Assembly (NCBI RefSeq): GCF_017876795.1
Contig: NZ_JAGIOR010000005.1
Coordinates: 124,001-188,000 of the forward strand
From: Rhizobium leguminosarum
GTDB lineage: Bacteria; Pseudomonadota; Alphaproteobacteria; Rhizobiales; Rhizobiaceae
Reading direction: 5' to 3'
DNA: 64,000 bases
Within the stretch, counting starts at the first letter, position 1; each line of letters begins with the position of its first letter. The position numbers and the translations under genes are program-made. Below the pieces are notes generated by a model, which was not told where the DNA came from, searched no databases, and worked only from the letters and a program-made list of their open reading frames with translations. Positions 16,046-26,284 of the stretch are shown here, one piece after another.

Positions 16046-19000
16046 TCACGACCGGCGCGCGACATCGACTAGGCGATGACGCTCAATCAGCTTCGACAAG
16101 ATGGCCGCACCCTTATCTGTGACAGGCATGAAAAAGCGCAGCTTCCAATTAATCATCTCGGAGAACAGGCCGATCGACCGCAGCCAGTCGCGCATCCCGT
16201 CGGTGAAGCCGATGAGCTCGACGCGGTAGTCGTTCATCACCCGCGCCCGCCGCAGCGTCATGCCGCCGGCAAGCGCGACGATGGAGGATCCGTCGACCAG
16301 CGATGCCCAGGCCTGGTCCGGCGCGATCAGTGTGGTCTGATCGATCCCGAAGTTGCGGCAGAGGCCGGCGAGCCGATCCGGAGTAATGACACGGCCAACG
16401 ATCCGTTCGCCGTCATCAGTCTGCAGACGCCGCACCCGGCAGAAATCCTGCGGCAGGAGTTTCCAGATCGGCAGCAACAACCCGCTGACGATGTGCATCG
16501 TCGACGTCGAGAATTCCGGCACCGCAGCGACTTCAGTATTCCAGGCGAGGACGAACGCTTGTTCGTCAACCTCCTCCCAATTCGTCTCTTCGAGCTGCCG
16601 GATTTCGAAGCGGAGCTCGTCCATCGGCCGGATCAGCGACACGCGCGGCTGAATGGACCCGTCGTCCAGCATGATCGAGCGGGTGGGTACCATCACGGCC
16701 GGCCGGCCCGACTTGCCATTGACCATCAGCTTGGCGCGCGGATCCTGCTGCACGAGGGTCTGAACCTCCTCGAGCTGCATCGGCGCATTGCGATCCCTCC
16801 TCTCGATGGTCAAGAGATGCGACTGCGCGCCGGTGACCGGATGCGTATAGATCAGCCGGCGCTCAGTGAGCGTCATGCTGTCGGCGGTGATCGTCTCCAG
16901 CCCCTTGTCATAGATGCCGGCCGCAATTGCCCCTTCGATACGGGCGGCCAACAGCTGCTCGAAGGCCTCGAACAGCACGTTCTGCATGGCGATGGTCAAC
17001 GCCAGCATGCGATTGAGGAAGGTCTGGATCGGCGGCAACTCATCCTTCAATCCGCCCTCGTCCGATGTGAGCGACAGGCCGGTGATGCTTTCGAACTTGT
17101 CGAGCGAGCAGCCATCGATCCTGCCCGCATGCAGCAATCCGTAGAATTGCCGCAGCGCGTCACGGGCATATTGGGATTCGAGATTGTCCTCGGACCGGAA
17201 CATGCCCTGCCCGCCGGTCTGGCGCTGACCGCGTGTGATGGCGCCAAGCGTGTCGAGGCGCCGGGCGATTGTCGAGAGGAAGCGTCGTTCTGCCTTGACG
17301 TTGGTGGCGATCATCCGGAAGCGCGGCGGCTGTTTCTGGTTGGTGCGATGGCTGCGCCCAAGCCCCTGGATCGCCACGTCGGCGCGCCATCCGGCTTCCA
17401 GGAGGTTATGAAGACGCGGGCGCTGATTTTTGGCGGCAAGATCGGCATGATATGATCTCCCGGTCCCGCCTGCATCGCTGAAGACGAGAATGCCTTTCTC
17501 GTCGTCCATGAAGGCGCGCGCCTCGTCGAGATTGGCGCTGCCCGGCCGGTTCTGGACCGCATAACGCGCGATGGAGCTGCTGTCCTCGCGGCGAACGATG
17601 CGGCGGGAGCGGCCGGTGATTTCTGCTACCTGGCTGGTACCAAAGTGCTGGACGATCTGGTCGAGTGCCGTCGGGATGGCAGGCAGGCTGCCCAAGCTTT
17701 CGACGAGCTCGTCGCGGCGTCGTTCGGCCTCCCGGCAGATGACCGGGTTGCCGTCCGCGTCATAAACTGGGCGGGAGCTGAGATTGCCATCGGCGTCGGA
17801 GAATTCCTCGAAAAGCTGCACCGGGAAGGAGTGCATGAGATAGTCGATGACATATTCCCGAGGCGTCACGTCCACCTGAAGATCGCCCCATTCCTCGGTC
17901 GGGATCTGAGCCAGCCGGCGCTCTGTTAAAGACGCTCCCGTCGAGACGAGCTGGACGATCGCAGCGTGACCTTCGTTCAAATCTGCCGCGGTCGCTTTGA
18001 GAAGGGCCGGCGTCTTCATCGACGTCAGAAGGTGGTTGAAGAAACGCTGCTTCGAGCTTTCAAAGGCCGAGCGCGCGGCTGCCTTGGCGTTTTTGTTCAA
18101 CGTCCCAGTTTTGCCGGTTATTCCGGACGCCTCCATGGCAGCGTCGAGATGGTTGTGGATGACCTGGAAGGCTTCGGCATACGCGTCGTAGATGCGGACC
18201 TGTTCCTCGCCCAGCTCGTGTTCGAGGATTTCGTATTCCACGCCTTCGAAGGAGAGCGAACGCGAGGCATAAAGCCCCATTGCCTTGAGGTCGCGGGCCA
18301 GAACTTCCATGGCGGCGACACCGCCGTCTTCGATCGCGGCAATGAAGTCGGAACGGGTTGGAAAGGGAAAGTCGCTGCTGCCCCAAAGACCGAGGCGTTC
18401 CGCATAGGCGAGCGACTCCACTTCCGATGCGCCGGTTGCCGAGACGTAGACGACACGGGCATCCGGCAGGGCCCGCTGCAGGCGCAGCCCCGCCCTGCCC
18501 TGTTGCGATGCCGCCTTGTCGCCGCGTTCGGTCTTGCCGCCGGCGGCATTGGCCATGGCATGGCCTTCGTCGAAAATGATAACACCATCGAAGCTTCTTG
18601 CATCCCCAGTCGCGGCTTCGCCGCTCCTCGCCTCTTGACCGAGCCAGTCGACGATCTGCTGGACGCGCGATCGCCGACCCTCGCGCTCGTCGGTGCGCAG
18701 CGTCGCAAAGGTGGTGAAGAGGATGCCCTCCTCCAGCTTGATCGGCTTTCCCTGTCGGAAACGCGACAGGGGTGTGATCAAGAGCTTCTCTTGGCCCAGT
18801 GCGCCCCAATCACGCTGGGCGTCTTCGATCAGCTTGTCCGATTTTGAAATCCAGACATGGCGTCTGCGGCCTTTTAGCCAGCTGTCCAAAATGATGCCGG
18901 CGGCCTGGCGGCCCTTGCCGGCGCCTGTTCCGTCGCCGAGAAACCAACCGCGACGGAAACGAACGGCATTCTCAGTCTCGGGAGCGACGGCCCTGACATT

Positions 19001-20476
19001 GTCGAAGGAGGCATCGACCGTCCAATGGCCGGCGAGATAGCCGGAATGGGCTTCCCCGGCATAGATGACGCTTTCGAGTTGGGCGTCGGAAAGATCCCCG
19101 CTTGTGGCGATGCGCATCGGCAGGTGCGGGCGATAGGTCGGTTTCGGCGGCGCGACGGATGCCATCGCCACGGATTCAACCAGCCTGTCGGGATGCGGTT
19201 TTGCGTCGGGGATGTGGATCGATTGCAGCCGGTAGGGTTCATAGATGCCATCCGCGGCATTGGTCTCATCCTTCGGCTGAGCATCTCGCAGCTCATAGGA
19301 GAGTTCGATGATCTCATCATCGACAGGTATCGGACGGACCGTTGCTGCAGGCCCCGCCTGTCCTGCGACCCCAGGGCGGTGCGACGGTGGGGCAATCGCT
19401 GCTGGACACATCGTGTCCGCGTGCAGGAGACCGTTGGAGAGCGCACCGGTGGAGTTCGGCGCGGTCGCGGGCGCGCGGGGTGCAAGACCGGTGATCCAGG
19501 CGAGCAGAGTTTCGAGATCGCACGCTGTGCCCCTCGACGTTACCAGCTTCGAAGGATCGCGCGCCGGGATCTTGTCGAGCACGATCAGGCGCGTTTTCAT
19601 CGTCGTGCCTTGACGGGCGTAGATGCTGCCGTCGATCGCCGCGGTGAACAGCACCGTGCCTTGCCTCTGCAGCCGCGCGAAGGCGTCGCGCCATGCGGAA
19701 TTATCGGGAGAAAGGCTGGACCCCGTGATCGCGACCAACCGACCGCCAGGGACCAAGCGAGCGAAGGCGGAAGTCAGATGCCGCCAGGCGGCGTCGGCGA
19801 CGCGACCTTCCACGTGGACGCCAGCCGAGAACGGCGGGTTCATCAGGACGACGGTAGGCCGAATGGAACGGTCGAGGTAATCGTCGATATGCGCGGCGTC
19901 GTGCCGCGATATCGGAACGCCGGGGAAGAGCTGCTCCAACAGCGAGTGCCGAGCAGCCGCATATTCGTTGAGCGCCAGGCGCGCGCCCACGAGTTCCGCA
20001 AAGATCGCCATGAGGCCGGTTCCGGCCGACGGTTCGAGAACCACGTCAGCGGCTGTGATGCCGGCAGCACGAGATGCGACATAGGCAAGAGGGATCGGAG
20101 TCGAGAACTGCTGCAGGGCCTGGCTCTCCTCGGACCGTCGGCTATGAGTCGGCGCAAGGTTTGCCACTTTCGTCAGCATCGCGAGCGTCGATCGGGGCGC
20201 CTGGGTTCGGGATACGACCGCGCGGAACTTGCGTAGAAACAGCATCTGGGCGATCTCAGTCGCCTCATAGGCATCCTTCCAGAGCCAAAGGCCCTCGGCA
20301 TCGCTGCCTCCGAAAATCGCCGTCATGATTTGCCGCAGGTCACCTGTGGTGACCGCCTTACCTCGCTCCAGTAGCGACGTGATCCGATCGGCAGCATTTA
20401 TAAGTGCTTCAGCGCGGCTTTTGAGCTCAAGATGCGGAGACGTGGAAACGGTTTGAGGATGCGAGATGATATTCAT
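16046..20476 (-). CDS. Methyltransferase/strawberry-notch-like helicase fusion
   Basis: 1476 aa from the ATG at 20476 (GGAG 9 nt upstream); the frame stays open further upstream without a better site. Near residues 145-220 is an N6-adenine methylase-like fold: EPSAGTGLMAIFAE (SAM loop) and VVLMNPPFSAG (catalytic NPPF). Further on is a helicase-like ATPase: GDGTGAGKGRQAAG (Walker A) and FDEGHAMANAAGGK (Walker B region), with a strawberry-notch-type C-terminal half (VFSDAGGTGRSYHADLAAKN, ADVAIQGLGRSHRTNQ). Such giants are common on rhizobial and other alphaproteobacterial plasmids and phages; proposed roles are DNA modification and protection during transfer. No frameshift is seen. Confidence 0.88.
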   Translation of the reverse strand: MNIISHPQTVSTSPHLELKSRAEALINAADRITSLLERGKAVTTGDLRQIMTAIFGGSDAEGLWLWKDAYEATEIAQMLFLRKFRAVVSRTQAPRSTLAMLTKVANLAPTHSRRSEESQALQQFSTPIPLAYVASRAAGITAADVVLEPSAGTGLMAIFAELVGARLALNEYAAARHSLLEQLFPGVPISRHDAAHIDDYLDRSIRPTVVLMNPPFSAGVHVEGRVADAAWRHLTSAFARLVPGGRLVAITGSSLSPDNSAWRDAFARLQRQGTVLFTAAIDGSIYARQGTTMKTRLIVLDKIPARDPSKLVTSRGTACDLETLLAWITGLAPRAPATAPNSTGALSNGLLHADTMCPAAIAPPSHRPGVAGQAGPAATVRPIPVDDEIIELSYELRDAQPKDETNAADGIYEPYRLQSIHIPDAKPHPDRLVESVAMASVAPPKPTYRPHLPMRIATSGDLSDAQLESVIYAGEAHSGYLAGHWTVDASFDNVRAVAPETENAVRFRRGWFLGDGTGAGKGRQAAGIILDSWLKGRRRHVWISKSDKLIEDAQRDWGALGQEKLLITPLSRFRQGKPIKLEEGILFTTFATLRTDEREGRRSRVQQIVDWLGQEARSGEAATGDARSFDGVIIFDEGHAMANAAGGKTERGDKAASQQGRAGLRLQRALPDARVVYVSATGASEVESLAYAERLGLWGSSDFPFPTRSDFIAAIEDGGVAAMEVLARDLKAMGLYASRSLSFEGVEYEILEHELGEEQVRIYDAYAEAFQVIHNHLDAAMEASGITGKTGTLNKNAKAAARSAFESSKQRFFNHLLTSMKTPALLKATAADLNEGHAAIVQLVSTGASLTERRLAQIPTEEWGDLQVDVTPREYVIDYLMHSFPVQLFEEFSDADGNLSSRPVYDADGNPVICREAERRRDELVESLGSLPAIPTALDQIVQHFGTSQVAEITGRSRRIVRREDSSSIARYAVQNRPGSANLDEARAFMDDEKGILVFSDAGGTGRSYHADLAAKNQRPRLHNLLEAGWRADVAIQGLGRSHRTNQKQPPRFRMIATNVKAERRFLSTIARRLDTLGAITRGQRQTGGQGMFRSEDNLESQYARDALRQFYGLLHAGRIDGCSLDKFESITGLSLTSDEGGLKDELPPIQTFLNRMLALTIAMQNVLFEAFEQLLAARIEGAIAAGIYDKGLETITADSMTLTERRLIYTHPVTGAQSHLLTIERRDRNAPMQLEEVQTLVQQDPRAKLMVNGKSGRPAVMVPTRSIMLDDGSIQPRVSLIRPMDELRFEIRQLEETNWEEVDEQAFVLAWNTEVAAVPEFSTSTMHIVSGLLLPIWKLLPQDFCRVRRLQTDDGERIVGRVITPDRLAGLCRNFGIDQTTLIAPDQAWASLVDGSSIVALAGGMTLRRARVMNDYRVELIGFTDGMRDWLRSIGLFSEMINWKLRFFMPVTDKGAAILSKLIERHRLVDVARRS

Positions 20477-20605
20477 CGATGGATGCTCCATGAATGAGGA
20501 AGAACAGGCAGCCCAGCGTCCTGCCGAGGGTTCGGAGGAGTGATATCGGGGCAGCCACGGAAGGGTCGGGGATCGCCAGCTTGAACTGCCGGCGATCGTC
20601 AGCAC

Positions 20606-20860
20606 TTAGGTCGTCGGACCTACGATGAAGCCAACGGGATCCTTTGGGTCCGGGGGCAGATAGAAGTCGTATGGGTTGCCGTCGGCGAGATGGCCGAATG
20701 GCGTGAAGACGTATTCGCCGTCGCTGCGGCCGACGGCGCACAGGACATATCGGTGCTCGCGCGTCGCGGCATCGAGGCATTCCATAAGAGCAAGATTGCC
20801 ATCGGACGCGGCGTGCAGCAGCGTGTGGAAGTTTGTGCGGGCATGATCGGGAATAGCCAT
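20606..20860 (-). CDS. Small conserved plasmid protein (84 aa, DUF6117-like)
   Basis: MAIPDHARTNFHTLLHAASD ... YVLCAVGRSDGEYVFTPFGHLADGNPYDFYLPP has the pattern I associate with DUF6117-type backbone proteins. GGAGCACCCA precedes the ATG. It lies upstream of the methylase/helicase and downstream of the DUF932 gene on the same strand. The function is unknown; the family name is from memory. Confidence 0.75.
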   Translation of the reverse strand: MAIPDHARTNFHTLLHAASDGNLALMECLDAATREHRYVLCAVGRSDGEYVFTPFGHLADGNPYDFYLPPDPKDPVGFIVGPTT

Positions 20861-20965
20861 TGGGTGCTCCAGACAAAATGAGGCCCGGCGCTTGACCGGG
20901 CTCTGGGATGACGACGATGGGTTTTGCAGACGCGGCCACGTCTGAGCCCGGCGCGCATCAACATG

Positions 20966-22156
20966 TCAGGAGGCGCTCTCCAGCAGCTTCTTCGCTTTGC
21001 CTTCGAGTTCGAGACGCGTGTCCTGATTGGTCTTGGTGCGTGCCAGCGCGGTCATGCCCTGCACAAAATCGAAGATCGATTCCGGCGGCCTCCCCTCCTC
21101 CGACAGCACCATCTCGATCACCTTACCGGTCTCGGCTTTGGAGAAGCCCCGGCGATGGAGAAAGGTTTCGCGGTCGTCGTCCCTGTGCGCGACGATCCGC
21201 TCGCGTGCTGCCTTGATGCCGGCGATGAACGGAGCGGGCGAGGAGTTGGCGAAACTCGTCAACGCAGGTGCCGCCTCATACGCGAACCGTTGGGCGGCGA
21301 ACTTCGAATGGCGGATGGTGATCTCTTCGAAATTTTCCGTACCCCAGAGGTTCCTGTTGGCGCAGACCGCCCGCAGATAAAAGGACGCGATGCCGAGCGT
21401 CTTCGATCCAACCTCCGAATTCCAGGCATAGAAGCCGCGGAAGTAGAGATCCGGCTCGCCATTCGGCAATCGTCCGGCTTCGATCGGATGGGTGTCGTCC
21501 ACCAGGAACAGGAAAACGTCACGGTCGCTGGCATAAAGCGTCGTCGTATCCTTGGTGATGTCGACGAACGGGTTGTGGGTCATCGTCGCCCAATCGAGGA
21601 CACCTGGTACTTTCCACATAGTGTCGCCGGTGCCGTTGCCGGCGATTTTCATCACCGCCGAGACCAGTTCGTGATCCCAGATGCGACCGTATTCCGGTCC
21701 TGTGACGGCCCGCAGTTCCAGGTGACCGTCGTCCATCTCAAGCGTTTTGACGAGCTCGGCACGATGATTGAGCAGGCCGTGCTGCAGATTGATCGCCGCA
21801 AGCGGCGCTGGCAGTTGCCGCATGTAGGTGGCGGGGGCGCCGACAAGACTGCAAAGCTGGCCATAGCTCCAGTGTGTCGGTGCGATCGGCTGGCGCTGAC
21901 CTGGAATGAGAAGCTCAAGCCGCTCCGCATTGTCGCGGGTTGCTTCGACGCGGATCGCAGCACTTTCGATGGTGCGGGCATGGGCGCGCTCGGCGCGGGA
22001 TCGGACGGTGTCGTAGAGAGCGGTCAGCGACAGGAAGCGTTCATCATCGGGGCGCGAGAACCATTCCGAGGAAACACGGCCGATCCGGTTACCACGGGAG
22101 ATGTCGACCTTGAAGCCCGAGGACACGGACCGGGCGTCGGGTGTTAAAGTGTTCAT
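20966..22156 (-). CDS. DUF932 domain plasmid protein
   Basis: 396 aa from the ATG at 22156, chosen because CAGGAG lies just upstream (the frame extends to 22234 without a site). The family pattern is clear: WSYGQLCSLVGAPATYMRQLP, DHELVSAVMKIAGNG, FLFLVDDTHPIEAGRLPNGE, RGFYAWNSEVGSKTLGIASFY. DUF932 proteins, related to phage/plasmid LAGLIDADG-like or UPF0380 proteins, are carried by many mobile elements; their biochemical role is undefined. The frame is intact. Confidence 0.88.
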   Translation of the reverse strand: MNTLTPDARSVSSGFKVDISRGNRIGRVSSEWFSRPDDERFLSLTALYDTVRSRAERAHARTIESAAIRVEATRDNAERLELLIPGQRQPIAPTHWSYGQLCSLVGAPATYMRQLPAPLAAINLQHGLLNHRAELVKTLEMDDGHLELRAVTGPEYGRIWDHELVSAVMKIAGNGTGDTMWKVPGVLDWATMTHNPFVDITKDTTTLYASDRDVFLFLVDDTHPIEAGRLPNGEPDLYFRGFYAWNSEVGSKTLGIASFYLRAVCANRNLWGTENFEEITIRHSKFAAQRFAYEAAPALTSFANSSPAPFIAGIKAARERIVAHRDDDRETFLHRRGFSKAETGKVIEMVLSEEGRPPESIFDFVQGMTALARTKTNQDTRLELEGKAKKLLESAS

Positions 22157-22230
22157 TGGAGTCTCCTGAAAACAAGCGCCCGGCGCCGTGGCCGGGCTGG
22201 GTTGAGGGAAGTGAAATGGCTGATGGTCAG

Positions 22231-22887
22231 TCAATCTGGATGGAGGCGCTGATGCGCTGCCCGGATCGCGGCAAGCGCTGCCTGGAATTCGGCGTTACCG
22301 ACGACGTCCGAGACATCCATCGTCGTCGCAACGGCGAGGCAGGCCGTGTGAATGTCGTAATCAGTCACCGCGGCCGGCGAGAGCGCGCCGAAACTGTCGT
22401 CGACCTCCAGCACGGCTGTGATCGCATTGCGAACCTGATCTTCCTGCAGCCGCGCCAGGATGTGGTTGGCCTTTGGCGGCTCCACAGGCTTATCGGGATC
22501 CGGAGCGTTGCCAAGGATTGCCTCACCACGCGCAATCTCCCAGGCCGAACGGGCAAGCCAGTCGGGCGACGGAGGCCGTGCTGCGTATGCGTCATCGAAG
22601 AAGATCTTCAACAGGCCGAGTAGGATCTCGAAATGACGTGCACGCCGCTGGACAGGTTCATCGAATTGCGAGGGCACCCAGACCGACGGTCCGGTATAGG
22701 CGCTATGGGCGCCTTCCCAGACGCCGGTGATATGAACCTCGCCGGAGGAATCGTAGTCTCTCTTGGCGAGATCCCAATTGTCGTCGTTGACGCCTGCTCG
22801 GCAGGCCGCCTCGAGCGTCGCTGCGGCATAGGTGCTATGCCGGAAAACCGGCAGATGGTAGGTGGTCTCAATCGTAAAGTCGGGCAT
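22231..22887 (-). CDS. Conserved hypothetical plasmid protein (218 aa)
   Basis: MPDFTIETTYHLPVFRHSTY... with CAGGAG before the ATG. The first third is beta-rich (DDNWDLAKRDYDSSGEVHITGVWEG), the rest helical. It matches the pattern of proteins found beside DUF932 in rhizobial plasmid backbones. I do not assign a function. It is likely co-transcribed with the DUF932 gene 74 bp downstream. Confidence 0.75.
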   Translation of the reverse strand: MPDFTIETTYHLPVFRHSTYAAATLEAACRAGVNDDNWDLAKRDYDSSGEVHITGVWEGAHSAYTGPSVWVPSQFDEPVQRRARHFEILLGLLKIFFDDAYAARPPSPDWLARSAWEIARGEAILGNAPDPDKPVEPPKANHILARLQEDQVRNAITAVLEVDDSFGALSPAAVTDYDIHTACLAVATTMDVSDVVGNAEFQAALAAIRAAHQRLHPD

Positions 22888-22959
22888 TAAAATGCTCCTG
22901 AAAATGGAAGCCGCCCGGCCTCCTTTCGGAGCCGGGCCGCAGATTGATCCGAAAAATAG

Positions 22960-25012
22960 TTACTCGGCCGCATCGAGGTGCTGCTGTTCGGCGAGCTCCT
23001 CCGTCGGCGTGGATACGTCGCCGGCATCGTCGGTCAGGAACGCTGGAAGATCGGGATTGCCGCTCTCGCTGGCATCTCCGTTGGGAACCTCGGCGTTGTC
23101 GAACGTCGATTCGTCGACGGAGGCGACATCTGCCGCGAGACGGAGAGGCTCCGGAAGCCAACCACTACCGGCCAGTAATCGTTCGGCCTCGCGAGCCATA
23201 TCGGCCTTCTTGAGATGGCCGATCAGCTCCGCTGATTGATCACCCTTTGCCTCACGGACTGCCTGGAGAATGTGCGACTTGGTGACACGGCCGAGATAGG
23301 AATCCACCGTCGGCGCCCAGCCCGCCGCGACCATGTCGAAACCAATCGAATGGGCGACCTGGTCCGCATGGGCAATCGCACGTGTGCGCTTGTTCCACGG
23401 CTCGGTGACCGCATTGAGCGACAACGAGGCGCAATGGGCAAACAGCGCTTGTCGGCTGACCTCATCGAGCGCGATCAGAAAGGTCCAGAGGTCGTCGGGC
23501 GATTTCGGGAGATCGTGGCCCCAGGCTTCGTACCGCTGATCGATCTCCTTGGCCCAAACGGTATCTCCGAGCCCTGGTGTCTGGGTGAATCTGGCGCTCT
23601 GGAGCGTCAGTTCGAGGCATGAGTCGGAGCCGTAGAGATAGAAGGTCTTCAGGACGAAGGCGTGCAGCACTGCGATGAACGCGATGACCGGCTCGTTGGC
23701 AAGCGCATGGCTCACCGGAGACCGCCTGGCCATTCACGGAAATGCCGCCGGCAGACGACGAGGCTGGCATCGACCCGTCGTCGTTGCCATCCGATCCCGC
23801 GGCGTCTGCATCGGTCGTTCCGACCGGAGGCTCATCCTCGGGTCTGATGAAGCCGCGTTCGATCTTCAGTTCGCCACTGGCAGCAAGCGAAATGAAGGCG
23901 CCGCCGCGGCCAACATCTTCGGGATCGAAAACGTAGGGTCGATCATTCAGCCTGTCGAGCCCGGCTCCGAGTTCCTCCAACCGGCGCTCGGTCTCCTCGG
24001 AATAGTCTTCGGCTTCGGCATAGTGCGCGTCGAGTTTAACGTATTCGGCCCTCACCGTGTCATGATGGTCGAGTTCCGCCTGGGTCATCTCGGCCTGCTC
24101 GCCGTAAAAGCGGCGCAGCCCGGACGTATGGCCGTAGGGGAAATCGAAGGCAGCCTCGACCCACTTCCAGCGTTCCGCCACCTTGAGCGTCTCTGCATCT
24201 GTCTTCAACTTCTCGATCACCAATTGCTCGAGCAGCGCCGGATCCTGGAGCCATCCGCCATTGTCCTCATCGAAGAGGTCGCGCATGACCACGCCGCCAG
24301 CGGCTTCGTAAGCCTCGATACCGACATAGGCGGCGCGGCGATCGGCCGCCCGGACTGACGTCTCGGTCAGGAGCCTGCGGATATAGTAGGGCTCCTGGGC
24401 ATGGGACCGCAAAACGGTATCCCAGACCTGCTCCTGACGAACGTGATCGTTGGTGATCGAGAAGGCCATCACCTGCTGCAGCGTCATTTCGTCGGCCGCG
24501 TAAAGATCAAGCAGCTGCGGCGAGACAGATGCCAGTCGCAATCTCTGCCGCACCGTCGCGACCGAGACGAAAAAGCGGGCGGCGATGTCTTCTTCGCTCT
24601 GCCCCTGCTCGAGCAAGCTCTGGAATGCCCTGAACTGGTCGAGAGGATGAAGGTCGACCCGCTGCAGGTTCTCAGCGAGGGAATCTTCGATCTCCGGCGT
24701 TTCGCCGCTGCTCACGATGCAGGGCACGCCAGCGGTTTTTGAAAGCCGTTTCTGGGAGACGAGCAATTCGAGCGCCCGATAGCGCCGGCCGCCAGCCGGA
24801 ATGCGGTAGATGCCTGTCTCGTTGCCGTCGCCATCGAGCTCGGGGCGGACATTGAGACTGGTCAGAAGTCCCCGGCGTGCGATATCTTCCGCGAGATTCT
24901 CGATTGAAATGCCCGCCTTGATCTTGCGGACATTCTGCTGGCTCAAGACGAGCTTGTTGAAGGGAATGTCACGTCCACTGCTGAGCGTGATTTTCTGGAT
25001 GGCTTGTGCCAT
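22960..25012 (-). pseudogene. ParB-like nuclease-domain protein, broken by deletion and frameshift
   Basis: From the ATG at 25012 (GGAG upstream) the first frame gives a ParB N-terminal domain: NKLVLSQQNVRKIKAGISIE, IPAGGRRYRALELL, CIVSSGETPEIEDSLAENLQR, then helix-turn-helix (EEDIAARFFVSVATVRQRLR). It continues to VNGQAVSGEP near 23725 and then turns to nonsense. The true C-terminal part (HALANEPVIAFIAVLHAFVL ... HILQAVREAKGDQ ... LAGSGWLPEPLR) lies in another frame, ending at 22960. About 30 residues normally found at the junction are missing. Family members act as plasmid accessory DNA-binding proteins; this copy is probably non-functional. Confidence 0.8.
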
Positions 25013-25184
25013 GTCGGTTTCTCCGTAACGGACCGGCCGGAGCCTCTCTCCAGCCCTCTCAATCCGTCACAGCTCCCCTTCCCTCCTCTTCCTCTCCGCA
25101 ACCGCTCCGCATGCGAATCCGCCCTTGATCCGCGCCGATCCCTCCCCACATTGCGGCCGTCACTTGTGAAGAGGTCATTCGAGC

Positions 25185-25400
25185 ATGCATCAGTTTCTGG
25201 AAACGACCTTTGGGCCGGACGAACTGGAAATCTTGGACATTGTGCTGGAGGAATGGAGGGCGCAACGCGGTTTGCCTAAGGACAATCCGGATGTCGAGCT
25301 TGCGGCAGCTGTGATGCTCAACCTGTTTCGCGAAGGAAACCGAACAATCGAAAGGCTGGAGGCAGCTGCGGCCGAGCACAGGGCGTTGTCTGAGCTGTGA
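25185..25400 (+). CDS. Small conserved hypothetical protein (71 aa)
   Basis: MHQFLETTFGPDELEILDIV ... NPDVELAAAVMLNLFREGNRTI is of a type often seen in Rhizobiales genomes. It has an acidic helical character and an AAGAGG site 8 nt before the ATG. It is the only plus-strand gene in the block. The function is unknown. Confidence 0.7.
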   Translation: MHQFLETTFGPDELEILDIVLEEWRAQRGLPKDNPDVELAAAVMLNLFREGNRTIERLEAAAAEHRALSEL

Positions 25401-25593
25401 CGGCGATCAGGCTGGTGAGCTAAACAGACCTCCACGGGTCCGGAAATCTATACGCGGCATCTCAGGCCTAATTGCAGGTCGCAGCGCAATTTATTCATCG
25501 ATGCCGAGGGAGCTACGGCCACCTCGGTCAGGATGAATTTCAGTTAGACCCTGCCGGGCGAACAAAGAATGGCCCAGTTGGTGAATGACCCGT

Positions 25594-26151
25594 TCAGCGT
25601 TCAAACCGCTCCAGCATTCTCTTCAGTTGTGCATTTTGCAGCCGAAGCTTGCGCGCGAGTTGGTTCCGGAGCAGCTTGATCTCTTCATCAAGGCTGATCG
25701 TATCGTTAGGAACGGTGGGAGCGGCTCGAGAGGGAGGCAAAACGGCTTCAACCGGCTCCGCTGACTTGGCCAGTTTCCTGCGCTTTCGCGTAGCACCTTC
25801 GCCAGTCTGCAGGGGTTTTGGTGCGTCGCGTGCGATCGTAGCCGCATCATGGGATAGGGTCGGATCAGCCGCCTCCGCGGGCCTGGCGTCTTCACTGTCC
25901 GCCTTAACATGGAGACCGATTGGCGTTTGGGGATGATACGGGGCTGCTGACACCGCCTCGAATTGAGCGTCAGCGATCGGCTTCTCGTCGGCGGGCGGAT
26001 GCGCGGCGTTCAACCCGTTGTCGGCAGGCGTTTCAGTCGGCTTTGCTATGGCCAGCAGGTCTGGCTTAACATCGTCGGTCGAGCCGTGTTCTTGGCGCTG
26101 CTGACGTCGCGGTGACACCAGCCGAGCAAGAAGTTTCCATGGAGACGCCAT
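25594..26151 (-). CDS. SyrB-like protein (185 aa)
   Basis: The C-terminus (EEIKLLRNQLARKLRLQNAQ then LKRMLERFER) mirrors the end of the neighbouring SyrB protein (RKQLAEKLRAENADLRKRL), indicating a paralogue. The middle is low-complexity, rich in Ala, Pro and Lys, with an RKRRKL basic patch. A GAGG site precedes the ATG. SyrB proteins influence symbiotic regulation in Sinorhizobium meliloti; here the role is inferred only from the shared tail. Confidence 0.65.
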   Translation of the reverse strand: MASPWKLLARLVSPRRQQRQEHGSTDDVKPDLLAIAKPTETPADNGLNAAHPPADEKPIADAQFEAVSAAPYHPQTPIGLHVKADSEDARPAEAADPTLSHDAATIARDAPKPLQTGEGATRKRRKLAKSAEPVEAVLPPSRAAPTVPNDTISLDEEIKLLRNQLARKLRLQNAQLKRMLERFER

Positions 26152-26284
26152 TTTACTCGACCTCGTATTCTACCCCGCAGGCAGGCTGCGAGCAAAAGCG
26201 TTGGCGGCAGGACTAACCGCCGCCAAGATATTCGTCTCGATATAGCCTTGAAAATGCGGCCAGCGCTTGACCGACGGCTGCCGA

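Noticed and set aside
18060..18809. 249-codon frame inside the methylase/helicase gene
   Set aside because: Overlaps the long real gene in another frame on the same strand, with shadow-like composition.
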